DNA of 51,933 bases, from positions 1 through 51,933 of the forward strand of contig CAMYJW010000016.1 of NCBI GenBank assembly GCA_947258815.1, written 5' to 3'. Under the pieces are notes generated by a model, which worked only from the letters and a program-made list of their open reading frames with translations, made no database searches and was not told the origin of the DNA. A program made the position numbers and the translations under genes. The DNA is from an uncultured Sphingomonadaceae bacterium. GTDB taxonomy: Bacteria > Pseudomonadota > Alphaproteobacteria > Sphingomonadales > Sphingomonadaceae. This document shows positions 1 to 9,396 of this stretch, piece after piece. How positions within the stretch are numbered: position 1 is the stretch's first letter; the number at the start of each line of letters is the position of its first letter.

Positions 1-94
1 GCAGTCAGCAGTCAGCAGTCAGCAGTCAGCAGTCAGCAGTCAGCAGTCAGCAGTCAGCAGTCAGCAGTCAGCAGTCAGCAGTCAGCAGTCAGCA
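1..94. repeat. heptanucleotide tandem repeat, 13 copies
   Basis: The unit gcagtca is repeated 13 times without a mismatch, followed by a partial unit (gca). The array starts at the first base of the window, so its true left end is not visible. Seven is not a multiple of three, so all three plus frames read the same seven-codon cycle with no stop, while every minus frame meets TGA. It lies about 85 nt beyond the 3' end of rmuC and is not inside a recognised gene. The perfect identity suggests recent slippage expansion. Confidence 0.97.
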
Positions 95-177
95 AATCAG
101 TCAGCCAGCCCCCGCGCAAGCTGTCAGCAGTATTTCACACCAAAATACCCGCAAACTGCTTTTATCCGGGAACGCAC

Positions 178-1629
178 TCAGGCGCTGCCGGATTTTCCCA
201 GTACCAGAGGCTCTTCCGCCTCGCTTTCCGATGCGTCCCCGGCGTCCGTGACCTCCTTACCATAACGCGGAGACGCCTCAATTTCGGGCACTTCATCAAT
301 TTCCCGCTTGCCGATCTCTATGCCCTTTTCCTTAAGCCGCCGGCCGGATGTGAGCACGTTCCTTTCGAAACTGCCGACGAACTTGTTGTAATTGGTCACC
401 GCCGATTGCAGCCCACCACCGACGCGCTTGAGATGTTCAACGGCGGTAGCAAGGCGATCATGCAATTCGCCGCCCATGCGGCCGATCTCACGCGCTTCGG
501 TTGCGAGCTTATCCTGCGACCACACCATCGCCACCGTCCGGGCGATCGCGACGAGATTGGTTGGCGTTGCCAGCAAAACCCGGTTGCGAAACGCGAAATC
601 CCAAAGCTCGGGATCATGTTCAAGCGCGGCAGCCACGAAATGTTCGCCGGGCACGAACATCACCACATAATCGGGCGCATCTTCAAACTGGCTTTGATAA
701 CTTTTCGCGCCCAGCGTCTGCACATGATTGCGCATCGAACGCGCATGGCGATCAAGCGCCAGACCGCGCGCTTCATCATCTGATGCCTCAAACGCTTCCT
801 GATAGGCGTTGAGCGAAACCTTGGCATCGATCACCAGCTGCTTTTGCCCCGGCACATTCACAATCGCATCGGGCCGCAAACGCCCTTCGTCCGTTTCCAG
901 AGAGTGTTCGAGATGGAAATCGGTATGCTCCGACAATCCGCATTGTTCGAGCACGTTCTGTAATGCGCGTTCCCCCCAACGCCCGCGCGCCTTGGGCGCA
1001 TTGGTGAGCGAATTGCCAAGCCGCGCGGCTTCCTCGCGCACTTTTTCCTGCCCTTCGCGCATCGACTGGATAAGCCCGGTCAGTTCGCCAAACGCGTTGA
1101 CCCGCTGTTTTTCGAGCGTCGCCACTTGCTCTTCGTATGTCTTGAGCCGCTCTCCAACCGGTGCGAGCAGCGCCTTGATCTTTTCTTCGGAGGATTTTTC
1201 GGCATGGCCAAACCGCTCTGTCGCGCGTTCGAGAAAGGCTTCCTGCGCCTTGCCCAGAACTGCGGAGCCGGTGTTCTGAAATTCTTTAAGCAACTGTTCG
1301 CGCGCTTCGACCAGCAGGCGTTTTTGTTCCTCAAAATTCTCGGCATTGGCTTTCAGCGTGGCCAGTTCGGACGATACCGCATCGCGCGAGGCACGCAGAT
1401 CGGAAAGCTCCGCCACCAGCGCATCGACACGTTTGGCTTTTTCGCTTTCCCCGGCCAGATCGCGGATCGCAGCTCTGAATTTCTCGTCCAGATCGCGCGC
1501 CTCGCCATCGCGTGCTTCAAACCGCGTGCGCCAGTCCGCCACCGGTCGCGAGCCGAAAGCCCAGCCCAGAACCGCGCCTGCCACAAGGCCAGAAACAAGC
1601 GCCACAAGAGCAAGAATCGTTGTGTCCAT
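178..1629 (-). CDS. rmuC: DNA recombination protein RmuC homologue
   Basis: A 483-residue RmuC-family protein. Members have an N-terminal membrane anchor, a long coiled coil and a C-terminal nuclease-like domain, and limit inversions at short inverted repeats. Here residues 4-25 are hydrophobic (TTILALVALVSGLVAGAVLG). They are followed by a long Glu/Lys/Ala-rich coiled coil, then the conserved block with GRWGE and LRPDAIVNVPG, and DAKVSL. The C-terminus is acidic. A longer ORF reaches 1662, but the ATG at 1629 begins directly at the membrane anchor and follows an AAGGGG ribosome-binding stretch. That stretch lies in a 15-nt inverted repeat (cccctt-gat-aagggg, 1632-1646). The gene is last in a minus-strand recR-def-rmuC group. 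Confidence 0.93.
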   Translation of the reverse strand: MDTTILALVALVSGLVAGAVLGWAFGSRPVADWRTRFEARDGEARDLDEKFRAAIRDLAGESEKAKRVDALVAELSDLRASRDAVSSELATLKANAENFEEQKRLLVEAREQLLKEFQNTGSAVLGKAQEAFLERATERFGHAEKSSEEKIKALLAPVGERLKTYEEQVATLEKQRVNAFGELTGLIQSMREGQEKVREEAARLGNSLTNAPKARGRWGERALQNVLEQCGLSEHTDFHLEHSLETDEGRLRPDAIVNVPGQKQLVIDAKVSLNAYQEAFEASDDEARGLALDRHARSMRNHVQTLGAKSYQSQFEDAPDYVVMFVPGEHFVAAALEHDPELWDFAFRNRVLLATPTNLVAIARTVAMVWSQDKLATEAREIGRMGGELHDRLATAVEHLKRVGGGLQSAVTNYNKFVGSFERNVLTSGRRLKEKGIEIGKREIDEVPEIEASPRYGKEVTDAGDASESEAEEPLVLGKSGSA

Positions 1630-1709
1630 CGCCCCTTGATAAGGGGAACGGATCAAGAACACCAGTCAATTATCCGGAATTATCCCCGGATCGGAGCAAT
1701 TCCTCCAAC

Positions 1710-2276
1710 TCACGCCGCCTTGCGCAGCTTTTCCAGTTTCTTGAGCGCCATGTTGCGTTTCAGGCGCGAAAGATGATCGATGAACAGGATACCTTCGAGG
1801 TGATCCATTTCATGCTGAAGGCAGGTTGCCATCAGGCCGTCCATATCTTCCTCATGCGTGTTACCATCCAGATCCTGCCAGCGCGCGCGGATCGTTGCCG
1901 GGCGTTCGACATCGGCATAAATTTCGGGAACAGACAGGCAGCCTTCCTGATAGACCGAAAGATCTTCGGAAGGATCGAGAATTTCGGGATTGATGAAGAT
2001 GCGCGGATCTTTTTTTACCGGGCGATGATCGTGGCCACAGCCGTGATCGCCGCAATCCTCGGCGGGCGCATCCTCATCGGGTTCCTGCAGATCGATCACC
2101 AGAATGCGCAGCGGCTCCCCCACCTGTATCGCGGCAAGGCCAATGCCCGGCGCATCATACATTGTCTCAAACATATCCTCGACAAGCGTTTTGAGCGCAT
2201 CGTCAAACGTTTCGACGGGACGGGAAACCTGCTTCAGGCGCGGGTCGGGGACTTCAAGGATTTCGCGAATAGCCAT
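1710..2276 (-). CDS. def: peptide deformylase
   Basis: A 188-residue peptide deformylase, the metalloenzyme that removes the formyl group from nascent peptides. All three family motifs are present: [10 protein letters not shown] (residues 44-53), EGCLSVPE (111-118, with the metal-binding Cys113) and QHEMDHLEG (154-162, two metal-binding His and the catalytic Glu). Between motifs 1 and 2 there is an insertion, roughly residues 67-88, rich in acidic residues, Cys and His (C75, H78, C80, H82, H84). Standard bacterial enzymes lack it. The gene lies 31 nt downstream of recR and 80 nt upstream of rmuC on the same strand. Its substrate producer, fmt, is just across the divergent recR/fmt gap. Confidence 0.97.
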   Translation of the reverse strand: MAIREILEVPDPRLKQVSRPVETFDDALKTLVEDMFETMYDAPGIGLAAIQVGEPLRILVIDLQEPDEDAPAEDCGDHGCGHDHRPVKKDPRIFINPEILDPSEDLSVYQEGCLSVPEIYADVERPATIRARWQDLDGNTHEEDMDGLMATCLQHEMDHLEGILFIDHLSRLKRNMALKKLEKLRKAA

Positions 2277-2307
2277 GATCGCCAGATAGTGCCGGTTTGC
2301 GCGCCAA

Positions 2308-2904
2308 TCAAGTTACCGGTCTGCGCGCGCGCAAAGCCTGGGCAAGCGTGCCTTCATCAAGATAGTCCAGCTCGCCGCCAACAGGCAGGCCATGGGCAAG
2401 CTGGGTGATGCGCACGGCATGATTTTCCAGACGTTCGGCGATGTAGTGCGCGGTTGTCTGCCCCTCCAGCGTCGCATTCATCGCCAGCACGACTTCATCG
2501 ATCCCGCCTGCTGCCACGCGCGCGATCAGCGTGTCGATCGCCAGATCTTCCGGGCGCACGCCATCGAGCGCCGACAATCTCCCGCCAAGCACATGATAGC
2601 GGCCGGTAAACAGCCGTGCGCGATCCAGCGCCCAGACATCCGCGACATCTTCCACCACGCACAAGGATCGCTGATCACGGCGCGGATCGGCGCAGATGCC
2701 GCATGGATCGCTGGTATCGACATTGCCGCATATCTGGCATTCGACCAACTTGTCGCGCACTTGTTCCAGCGCGGACAACAACTGCAGAAGCGAGGTTTCA
2801 CGCCGTTTCACCAGCCATAGCACCACCCGCCGGGCAGAGCGCGGCCCCAGCCCCGGCAACCGTGCCAGCGCCGATGCCAGCGTCTCGATCTCTTGCGATG
2901 CCAT
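2308..2904 (-). CDS. recR: recombination mediator RecR
   Basis: A 198-residue RecR, which acts with RecF and RecO to load RecA at gaps. It has the helix-hairpin-helix region near the N-terminus ([11 protein letters not shown]), a four-cysteine zinc finger (C56, C59, C68, C71) and a Toprim domain with [11 protein letters not shown] and the later [14 protein letters not shown] stretch. The open frame extends upstream to 3432, but that part is antisense to fmt. The ATG at 2904 gives the normal family length. recR heads a minus-strand group with def and rmuC, and is divergent from fmt across 52 nt that must hold both promoters. Confidence 0.97.
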   Translation of the reverse strand: MASQEIETLASALARLPGLGPRSARRVVLWLVKRRETSLLQLLSALEQVRDKLVECQICGNVDTSDPCGICADPRRDQRSLCVVEDVADVWALDRARLFTGRYHVLGGRLSALDGVRPEDLAIDTLIARVAAGGIDEVVLAMNATLEGQTTAHYIAERLENHAVRITQLAHGLPVGGELDYLDEGTLAQALRARRPVT

Positions 2905-2956
2905 GGCGGTAAAGATAGGGGCTTGGCTCGCGACAAGGAAGGCCACGCACCCGATT

Positions 2957-3877
2957 ATGCGCATCATCTTCATGGGGACGCCCGAGTTTGCCGTGCCGGC
3001 GCTGATCGCGCTGGCCGAGGCAGGGCACGAAATCGCCGCTGCATACACACAGCCGCCGCGTCCCGGCGGGCGACGCGGTCGGGAACTGACCCCTTCCCCC
3101 GTGCAGCGCGAAGCCGAATCGCGCGAGGTCGCAGTGCGCCATCCGGTTTCGCTGAAAAGTGCGGAAGAGCAGGCCGCATTTGCTGCGCTGGGCGCGGATA
3201 TCGCGGTCGTCGCGGCGTATGGCCTGATCCTGCCACAAGCGATTCTGGACGGGACACGGCTGGGCTGCATAAATATCCACGCCTCGATCCTGCCGCGCTG
3301 GCGCGGTGCGGCGCCGATCCAGCGCGCGATCCTGGCAGGCGATGCGCAAACCGGCGTGACGATCATGCAGATGGAAGCGGGGCTGGACACCGGGCCGATG
3401 CGCACGATCGCAACAACGCCGGTTGATCGCAAGACAGCGGGCGAACTGACCGACGAACTCGCACGGATCGGGGCCGTGCAGATCGTAAAAGTGCTGGGTG
3501 ATCTGGATGCGTTCCCAGCAGCGCCGCAACCCGAAGATGACGTGACCTACGCAAAGAAGATCACCAAGGCCGAGGCCCGGCTCGATTTCAGCCAGAGCGC
3601 GGATGCGGTGGAGCAGCAGATCAGGGCATTCGCCCCTGCCCCCGGCGCTTTTTTTGAACGCGATGGCGATCGTTACAAGGTTCTGGCCGGGGAAACCGCG
3701 CAAGGGCACGGCGAACCCGGTGTCACACTCGACGATGCACTTACAATCGCTTGCGGCAACGGCGCGATCCGGCCAACCCGCATTCAGCGCGCGGGCAAAC
3801 CCGCGATGGACACCGCCGATCTGCTGCGCGGCAAGCCAATCCCCGCCGGCACGCGTCTGAACCAGCCGTCGCCATGA
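2957..3877 (+). CDS. fmt: methionyl-tRNA formyltransferase
   Basis: A 306-residue Fmt, which formylates initiator Met-tRNA using 10-formyltetrahydrofolate. The N-terminus [16 protein letters not shown] is diagnostic. Also visible are the HPVSLK region, [12 protein letters not shown], and the catalytic block [20 protein letters not shown] with the formyl-transferase SLLPRWRG-type signature. The C-terminal OB-like domain follows. The ATG at 2957 is preferred over upstream in-frame starts, which overlap divergent recR. The stop overlaps the truA start (ATGA), so the two are translationally coupled. Together with def next door it gives the complete formylation/deformylation cycle. Confidence 0.97.
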   Translation: MRIIFMGTPEFAVPALIALAEAGHEIAAAYTQPPRPGGRRGRELTPSPVQREAESREVAVRHPVSLKSAEEQAAFAALGADIAVVAAYGLILPQAILDGTRLGCINIHASILPRWRGAAPIQRAILAGDAQTGVTIMQMEAGLDTGPMRTIATTPVDRKTAGELTDELARIGAVQIVKVLGDLDAFPAAPQPEDDVTYAKKITKAEARLDFSQSADAVEQQIRAFAPAPGAFFERDGDRYKVLAGETAQGHGEPGVTLDDALTIACGNGAIRPTRIQRAGKPAMDTADLLRGKPIPAGTRLNQPSP

Positions 3878-4623
3878 CCCGCTTCGCGCTTACGCTGGAA
3901 TTTGATGGTGGCCCGTTCATGGGATTGCAGCGACAGGCTCACGGGCCATCGGTTCAGCAGGCTGTTGAAACGGCAATCCACGGCGTAACCGGTGAAACGG
4001 TTACGCTGATTTCCGCCGGGCGCACCGATGCGGGCGTTCATGCGCTGGCGATGCGCTGCCATGTCGATATTGCAAAAGACATCGCGCCGTTTCGGCTGAT
4101 GGAAGCGATCAATGCGATGGTGCGGCCCGATCCGATCGCGGTGATCGCCTGCACAATCGTGCCTGATGACTGGCACGCCCGGTTTTCATGCACCGGACGC
4201 AGCTATCTTTATCGGATCGCCAATCGCCGCGCACCGCTGACGCTGGAGCGCGGGCGGGCTTGGCTGGTAACGCGCCCGCTGGATGAAGCGGCGATGCACC
4301 GCGCGGCTCAGACGCTGATCGGCATCCATGATTTCACAACGTTCCGTTCCACCCATTGTCAGGCGCAAAGCCCTGTCAAAACGCTCGATCGGCTGGCTGT
4401 GCGGCGCGAGGATGATCATGTGCTGATCGAAGCGTCCGCGCGCAGTTTCCTGCACCATCAGGTGCGCTCAATGGTGGGCTGTCTGGCGCTGGTGGGCACC
4501 GGCCAGTGGGAGGAAGCGCGAATCGGCGAAGCGCTGGCCGCGAAAGACCGCAATGCGCTGGGCCTCAATGCTCCGCCGGAGGGGCTGTATTTCGTAAGCG
4601 CGGATTATCCGGCCGCCGATTGA
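3874..4623 (+). CDS. truA: tRNA pseudouridine(38-40) synthase
   Basis: A 249-residue TruA, which makes pseudouridine at positions 38-40 of the tRNA anticodon stem. Seen are [21 protein letters not shown] at the start, the catalytic-aspartate motif [11 protein letters not shown], the SYLYRI segment, and near the end [11 protein letters not shown]. Translation begins inside the fmt stop codon (ATGA). The stop codon is followed with no gap by the stop codon of the convergent cobS gene at 4624. Confidence 0.97.
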   Translation: MTRFALTLEFDGGPFMGLQRQAHGPSVQQAVETAIHGVTGETVTLISAGRTDAGVHALAMRCHVDIAKDIAPFRLMEAINAMVRPDPIAVIACTIVPDDWHARFSCTGRSYLYRIANRRAPLTLERGRAWLVTRPLDEAAMHRAAQTLIGIHDFTTFRSTHCQAQSPVKTLDRLAVRREDDHVLIEASARSFLHHQVRSMVGCLALVGTGQWEEARIGEALAAKDRNALGLNAPPEGLYFVSADYPAAD

Positions 4624-5616
4624 TCACGCCTTGCCGACCACGCTTTCGGGAAGATCGGTTCCGAATACGCGCTGATAGTATTCGGCGACCAGCATGCGCT
4701 CTGTCTCATCGCATTTGTTGAGGAACGAGAGGCGGAAAGCGAAGCCGGGATCCTTGAAGATGCCGGTGTTCTGCGCCCAGGTGATGACCGTGCGCGGGCT
4801 CATCACCGTGGAGATATCGCCGTTGATAAAGCCTTGCCGTGAAAGTTCGGCAACCTTGACCATATCCGAAATCATCTTTTCGTCGATCTCGGGCACTTTG
4901 GCGTGCACGATCGCGGTTTCGGTTTCTTCGGGCAGATAATTCAGGCCAACAACGATATTCCAGCGGTCCATCTGCCCCTGATTGATCGCCTGCGTGCCGT
5001 GATAAAGCCCCGATGTATCACCAAGACCAACAGTGTTGGCGGTTGAGAACAGTCGGAAACAGGGATTGGGCCGGATGATCCGGTTCTGATCGAGCAGGGT
5101 CAGCTTGCCTTCGGTTTCCAGAATACGCTGGATCACGAACATCACATCGGGCCGGCCCGCATCGTATTCATCGAATACCAGCGCAACCGGGTGCTGCAAC
5201 GCCCACGGCAGCAGGCCTTCGCGAAATTCCGTAACCTGAAGCCCGTCGCGCAACACAATGGCATCGCGACCGATCAGATCGATACGGCTGATGTGCGCAT
5301 CCAGATTGATGCGGATACACGGCCAGTTGAGGCGCGCGGCGACTTGTTCGATGTGGGTCGATTTGCCGGTTCCGTGATAGCCTTGCACCATCACCCGGCG
5401 ATTGAACGCGAACCCGGCGAGAATCGCCAGTGTCGTATCGGGATCGAAAACATACGTATCGTCGATATCCGGCACACGTTCATCGGCTTCGGAAAAAGCC
5501 GGAACTTTCATGTCGATATCGATGCCGAATGTCTCGCGCACGTCGATTTCGGTGTCGGGTGCGGCCATCAGCGTGGCATCGCGTCCATCGTTCAGGATTG
5601 TCTGTTGGTCTGTCAT
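4624..5616 (-). CDS. cobS: cobaltochelatase subunit CobS (AAA+ ATPase)
   Basis: A 330-residue CobS, the AAA+ subunit of the aerobic cobaltochelatase that inserts cobalt into hydrogenobyrinate diamide during B12 synthesis. The Walker A is [10 protein letters not shown] and the Walker [19 protein letters not shown] (sensor 1) and RWNIVV follow. The ATG at 5616 is chosen over an upstream extension because MTDQQ gives the family length. The usual partner cobT is not adjacent: downstream is convergent truA and upstream a glutathione S-transferase on the other strand. Either CobT is elsewhere, or CobS serves another chelatase or VWA-type partner. The bolA/J-domain/cobS neighbourhood is common in alphaproteobacteria, here with a GST gene inserted. 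Confidence 0.93.
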   Translation of the reverse strand: MTDQQTILNDGRDATLMAAPDTEIDVRETFGIDIDMKVPAFSEADERVPDIDDTYVFDPDTTLAILAGFAFNRRVMVQGYHGTGKSTHIEQVAARLNWPCIRINLDAHISRIDLIGRDAIVLRDGLQVTEFREGLLPWALQHPVALVFDEYDAGRPDVMFVIQRILETEGKLTLLDQNRIIRPNPCFRLFSTANTVGLGDTSGLYHGTQAINQGQMDRWNIVVGLNYLPEETETAIVHAKVPEIDEKMISDMVKVAELSRQGFINGDISTVMSPRTVITWAQNTGIFKDPGFAFRLSFLNKCDETERMLVAEYYQRVFGTDLPESVVGKA

Positions 5617-5744
5617 TGCACGCCATCGCCTACAGACCGGAACGCGGCGCCGCAATATCGTTTATTTTGGTTCTCGCCTTCGCTTTCAAAAACCGGCAGC
5701 ATTGCGATGCCAGTCTGACGCGGGCACGAATCAGGAGAGAAGCC

Positions 5745-6371
5745 ATGGCGGCCTACACATTTTTCACCCAACCGATGTCTCGCGGGCAGATTGTCCGCTG
5801 GGCGCTGCACGAAGTGAACGCCGATTATGAGCATGTCCTGGTTGACCTGACGAACAAACCCGCCGCGCTGATCGAGGCCAACCCGATCGGCAAGGTTCCG
5901 GTGATTGTCCACCATGCCGATGGCGGTGATCGGGTGGTAAGCGAAAGCGCTGCGATCTGCGCTTATCTGGCCGAAATGCATCCCGACGCCGGGCTGCTTC
6001 CCGATGAAACGGAGCTGGCGCCTTATCTGCGCTGGTTCTTCTTTGCCGCCGGACCGGTCGAACAGGCGACAACCGCGCGCAGCATGGCGTTTGAACCCGA
6101 TGCACAGCAGCAGGGCATGGCCGGATGGGGCAGTCTGGAACGCACGATCGCGATGCTCGACACACACTTTTCAGCGAATGATTATGTCTGCGGCAAGCGC
6201 TTCACCATGGCCGACGTTTATGTTGGAAGTCAGGTGGACTGGGGTTTGATCTTCGGCACGATGCCGCCCAACGAATCTTTTGCAGCCTATGTCGAACGGC
6301 TTCAGGCCCGCCCGGCCTATGTCGCCGCCAAGTCCATCGACAACAAACTGATCGAGGACAGCCAGAAGTAA
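5745..6371 (+). CDS. glutathione S-transferase family protein
   Basis: A 208-residue cytosolic GST. The thioredoxin-fold N-domain (MAAYTFFTQPMSRGQIVRWALHE) contains the cis-Pro region GKVPVIV and the glutathione-binding ESAAICAYLAE (SES-type) motif. The all-helical C-domain includes CGKRFTMADVYV, the N-capping box. The start at 5745 is well placed after a purine-rich AGGAGA site at 5733-5738. The upstream open frame belongs to the antisense side of cobS. The substrate cannot be inferred. The gene separates cobS from the J-domain gene. Confidence 0.93.
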   Translation: MAAYTFFTQPMSRGQIVRWALHEVNADYEHVLVDLTNKPAALIEANPIGKVPVIVHHADGGDRVVSESAAICAYLAEMHPDAGLLPDETELAPYLRWFFFAAGPVEQATTARSMAFEPDAQQQGMAGWGSLERTIAMLDTHFSANDYVCGKRFTMADVYVGSQVDWGLIFGTMPPNESFAAYVERLQARPAYVAAKSIDNKLIEDSQK

Positions 6372-6407
6372 TTCGCCCGCGAGCAAACACCATCGCGGCA
6401 ACGCGTC

Positions 6408-7010
6408 CTAGCGAAAAGCCTCTGCTTTTCTGAGCAACTGATAAGCCTCAACCACACTGCGCAGCCGCGCTTCGTGGCGACGGTTTCCGCCGTTGTGATC
6501 GGGATGATAGCGCCGCAACATCTGCGCATAGCTGTTGCGCAACGCCTTGCGATCGGCATCCAGCGGCAGGCCCATTATTTCAAGCGCACGCCGCTCATCA
6601 TAAGTCAGCGATATGCCGTCTGCGCGATGTTGTGGCTGGTTGGCCGCTTGCGCGGACTTGCGAAAGTTGCGCGCGCGGCCGCTGATCGCCTCAAGCGGAT
6701 CGGCAAAATCTGCCCAGCGCGGCACCGAATCGATCCCCGCAGTCGCACGAAAGGCGCGCGTTTCACGCTCCCACCCACCCAGCGGCGACTGGGCGCGCAA
6801 CATTTCTTCCGACGTCATGCCTTCGAAAAAATCATAGCCCGCATTGAACTGGCGGACATGATCGAGGCAGAACCACAGATACTCGCCCGGCCCGTCAAAC
6901 CCGGGCGGACGCTCACCCGGCGCGCGAAATTCTCCCGGCTCATCACATGCCGGATGCTGGCACTCCTGCCCGCCTGAATCGCGGCGTCCATGGAACCTGT
7001 CGTGTTTCAC
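6408..7010 (-). CDS. J-domain protein with C-terminal J domain
   Basis: A 200-residue protein with a J domain at its C-terminus (about residues 137-200) carrying the HPD signature in RRYHPDHNGG, so it should stimulate an Hsp70 ATPase. The N-terminal part has a CX4C-containing stretch and YLWFCLDHVRQFNAGYDFFEGM, a conserved region in alphaproteobacterial proteins of this type, usually encoded beside bolA and cobS. It lacks the Gly/Phe linker and zinc finger of DnaJ, so it is a class C J-protein. It is divergent from bolA across 76 nt. Confidence 0.9.
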   Translation of the reverse strand: MKHDRFHGRRDSGGQECQHPACDEPGEFRAPGERPPGFDGPGEYLWFCLDHVRQFNAGYDFFEGMTSEEMLRAQSPLGGWERETRAFRATAGIDSVPRWADFADPLEAISGRARNFRKSAQAANQPQHRADGISLTYDERRALEIMGLPLDADRKALRNSYAQMLRRYHPDHNGGNRRHEARLRSVVEAYQLLRKAEAFR

Positions 7011-7086
7011 GCCCCTTCACATGGCAAGCCCGGTCACTAAATGCCAGTCACTAATTGCCCCCCAATCCTATCTCCCAGGAGTTGAT

Positions 7087-7359
7087 ATGACCGGACCACT
7101 GGCGCAGGAAATACAGCAGATTCTGACCGCGACATTCGCTCCCACAAAGCTGGACGTGATCAACGACAGCGCGCAACACAGCGGCCACGCAGGCGATGAC
7201 GGCAGCGGCGAATCGCACTTTACGGTCGAGATAGAAAGCGCCGCATTCGCCGGCGTTTCGCGTCTTGAGCGCCAGCGCATGGTAAACCGTGCGCTGGGCG
7301 ATATTCCGGGAGACCGCGTTCATGCGCTGGCTATCAAGGCACGCGCACCCGCCGATTAA
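7087..7359 (+). CDS. bolA: BolA family protein
   Basis: A 90-residue BolA-fold protein, a family that partners monothiol glutaredoxins in iron-sulfur trafficking and affects morphology. It shows the BolA class II KH-like fold: conserved His in [16 protein letters not shown], and the C-terminal [11 protein letters not shown] and VHALAIKA strands. The ATG at 7087 follows AGGAG at 7078-7082, which is the right distance. An upstream in-frame start at 7021 has no such site. It is divergent from the J-domain gene and 70 nt upstream of hisG. Confidence 0.95.
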   Translation: MTGPLAQEIQQILTATFAPTKLDVINDSAQHSGHAGDDGSGESHFTVEIESAAFAGVSRLERQRMVNRALGDIPGDRVHALAIKARAPAD

Positions 7360-7429
7360 GGCAAGGCAAGTGCGGCAAGGCCTCGCTTTGAGTTGCCCTT
7401 TGCCGCGCCTGCGCGTAATGCGCGCGCCC

Positions 7430-8104
7430 ATGTCCACTGCGCAATCCAGAGAGCTGACGTTCGCCGTCCCCAAGGGCCGTATTCTTGAAGAGGCGCTGCC
7501 GCTGATGGCGCGCGCCGGTGTTGTGCCCGACGCTGAATTTCATGACAAGAAATCGCGCGCGCTGTCTTTCGCCTGCGAAAACTCGGCCATGCGCATCATC
7601 CGGGTGCGCGCTTTCGACGTCGCGACATTCGTCGCCCATGGCGCAGCACAAGTCGGCATCGTCGGATCGGACGTGGTTGAGGAATTTGCCTATCCCGATC
7701 TCTATGCCCCGGTCGATCTCGATATCGGGCACTGCCGCCTGTCCGTTGCAGAGCCGGTTGAAAGGGATCACACGGCTGACAACGCCAGTCACCTGCGCGT
7801 TGCCAGCAAGTATCCCAATCTGACTCGCAAACACTTTGAAAAACAGGGTGTTCAGGCCGAAATCGTCAAGCTGAACGGCGCCATGGAACTGGCCCCGATG
7901 CTGGGCCTGTCGAGCCGGATCGTCGATCTGGTGTCCACCGGGCGGACGATCAAGGAAAACGGCCTTGTCGAATCCAGCATAATCATGGACATTTCGGCAC
8001 GCCTGATTGTCAATCGCGCCGCGCTCAAAACCGATGAACGCATCGGCGCGCTGATCGAACAGTTTCGCGATGCGGTGCGCAACGCGCCGTCTGGCGACGC
8101 CTGA
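7430..8104 (+). CDS. hisG: ATP phosphoribosyltransferase, short form
   Basis: A 224-residue HisG, first step of histidine synthesis. It contains [29 protein letters not shown], and the PRPP-binding segment [22 protein letters not shown]. At this length it lacks the C-terminal regulatory domain, so it is the short form that needs the HisZ paralogue; no hisZ is in the window. The ATG at 7430 is favoured; one four codons upstream (7418) is also in frame. The stop overlaps the hisD start (ATGA). Confidence 0.95.
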   Translation: MSTAQSRELTFAVPKGRILEEALPLMARAGVVPDAEFHDKKSRALSFACENSAMRIIRVRAFDVATFVAHGAAQVGIVGSDVVEEFAYPDLYAPVDLDIGHCRLSVAEPVERDHTADNASHLRVASKYPNLTRKHFEKQGVQAEIVKLNGAMELAPMLGLSSRIVDLVSTGRTIKENGLVESSIIMDISARLIVNRAALKTDERIGALIEQFRDAVRNAPSGDA

Positions 8105-9396
8105 TGCAACGCCTCAACACCCGCGATCCCGGATTTGACGCCGCGTTCCGCCGTCTGGTTTCAGACCGGCGCGAAAGCGGTGAGAATGTCGCGCACGATG
8201 TGTCCCGCATCCTCAGCGATGTGCGCAGCCGCGGCGACGAAGCGCTGGCCGAACTGACTTTCCGTTTTGATGCGCACTCGCTGTCGAAAGACGAAAACTG
8301 GCAAATATCGAAAGATGCCTGCCGGGAAGCCTTCGACGATCTTGCCCCCGATCTGCGCGCCGCGCTGGAACTGGCGGCAGAGCGGATCCGCGCATATCAC
8401 ACCGATCAGCTTCCCGCCGACCGCGATTTTACCGACGAAGCCGGTGTCCGGCTTGGTGCCAAATGGCGCAGTGTCGATGCGGCGGGGCTTTATGTTCCGG
8501 GTGGACGCGCGGCTTATCCATCTTCGCTGCTGATGAACGCCATTCCCGCCAAAGTCGCGGGGGTTGAACGTCTGGTGGTAATCACGCCAACGCCCAACGG
8601 CGAAGCTAATCCGCTGGTGCTGGCCGCCGCGCACATTGCCGGGGTTGATGAATTGTGGCGGATCGGCGGCGCGCAGGCGATTGCCGCGCTTGCCTATGGC
8701 ACGAAGCGCATCGCCCCGGTCGATGTCATCACCGGCCCCGGTAACGCATGGGTCGCAGAAGCCAAGCGCCAGCTTTATGGCGTTGTCGGTATCGATATGG
8801 TTGCCGGGCCAAGCGAAATTCTGGTGATTGCCGATGGCAAGAACGATGCCGAATGGATTGCCGCCGATCTGCTTAGCCAGGCAGAGCACGATCCGGTTTC
8901 CCAATCTATCCTGATAACCGACGATCCGGTGCTGGCCGATTCGGTGGCGGACCGGGTTGGCGTGGAACTGGCGATACTGCCCACAGCCAAAGTCGCCAGC
9001 CAGAGCTGGAACGATCACGGCGTGATCATCGAAGTCGGCACGCTGGATGAAGCCCCCGCCCTTGCCAATGCGCTGGCAGCAGAACACGTCGAACTGGCCA
9101 TCGACGATCCTGAACCGATGATGCAGGCGATCTGCCATGCAGGTTCTGTCTTTCTGGGACGACTGACCCCGGAAGCAGTGGGCGATTATGTTGCCGGTCC
9201 GAACCACGTTTTGCCAACCGGGCGGCGCGCCCGGTTTGCATCGGGGCTTTCTGTGCTCGATTTCATGAAGCGTACCAGTTTCATCCAGATGGACGATCGC
9301 GCCATCGCAGCGATCGGACCGGCGGCTATCGCGCTTGCCGAAGCAGAAGGTCTGCCCGCCCACGCGCGCTCTATCGAACTGAGGCTTGGCATATGA
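8104..9396 (+). CDS. hisD: histidinol dehydrogenase
   Basis: A 430-residue HisD, which oxidises histidinol to histidine in two NAD-dependent steps at a zinc site. Diagnostic parts are GLYVPGGRAAYPSSLLMN, DVITGPGNAWVAEAKRQ, the signature GIDMVAGPSEILVIAD with DLLSQAEHDP, and GPNHVLPTGRRARFASGL. It starts in the hisG stop (ATGA) and overlaps nusB by four bases at its end (ATGA). This gives a compact hisG-hisD-nusB-thiL transcription unit, while the rest of the his pathway is elsewhere. Confidence 0.97.
   Translation: MQRLNTRDPGFDAAFRRLVSDRRESGENVAHDVSRILSDVRSRGDEALAELTFRFDAHSLSKDENWQISKDACREAFDDLAPDLRAALELAAERIRAYHTDQLPADRDFTDEAGVRLGAKWRSVDAAGLYVPGGRAAYPSSLLMNAIPAKVAGVERLVVITPTPNGEANPLVLAAAHIAGVDELWRIGGAQAIAALAYGTKRIAPVDVITGPGNAWVAEAKRQLYGVVGIDMVAGPSEILVIADGKNDAEWIAADLLSQAEHDPVSQSILITDDPVLADSVADRVGVELAILPTAKVASQSWNDHGVIIEVGTLDEAPALANALAAEHVELAIDDPEPMMQAICHAGSVFLGRLTPEAVGDYVAGPNHVLPTGRRARFASGLSVLDFMKRTSFIQMDDRAIAAIGPAAIALAEAEGLPAHARSIELRLGI

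Noticed and set aside
1..94. CRISPR-like array
   Set aside because: The units are 7 bp and contiguous, with no spacers.
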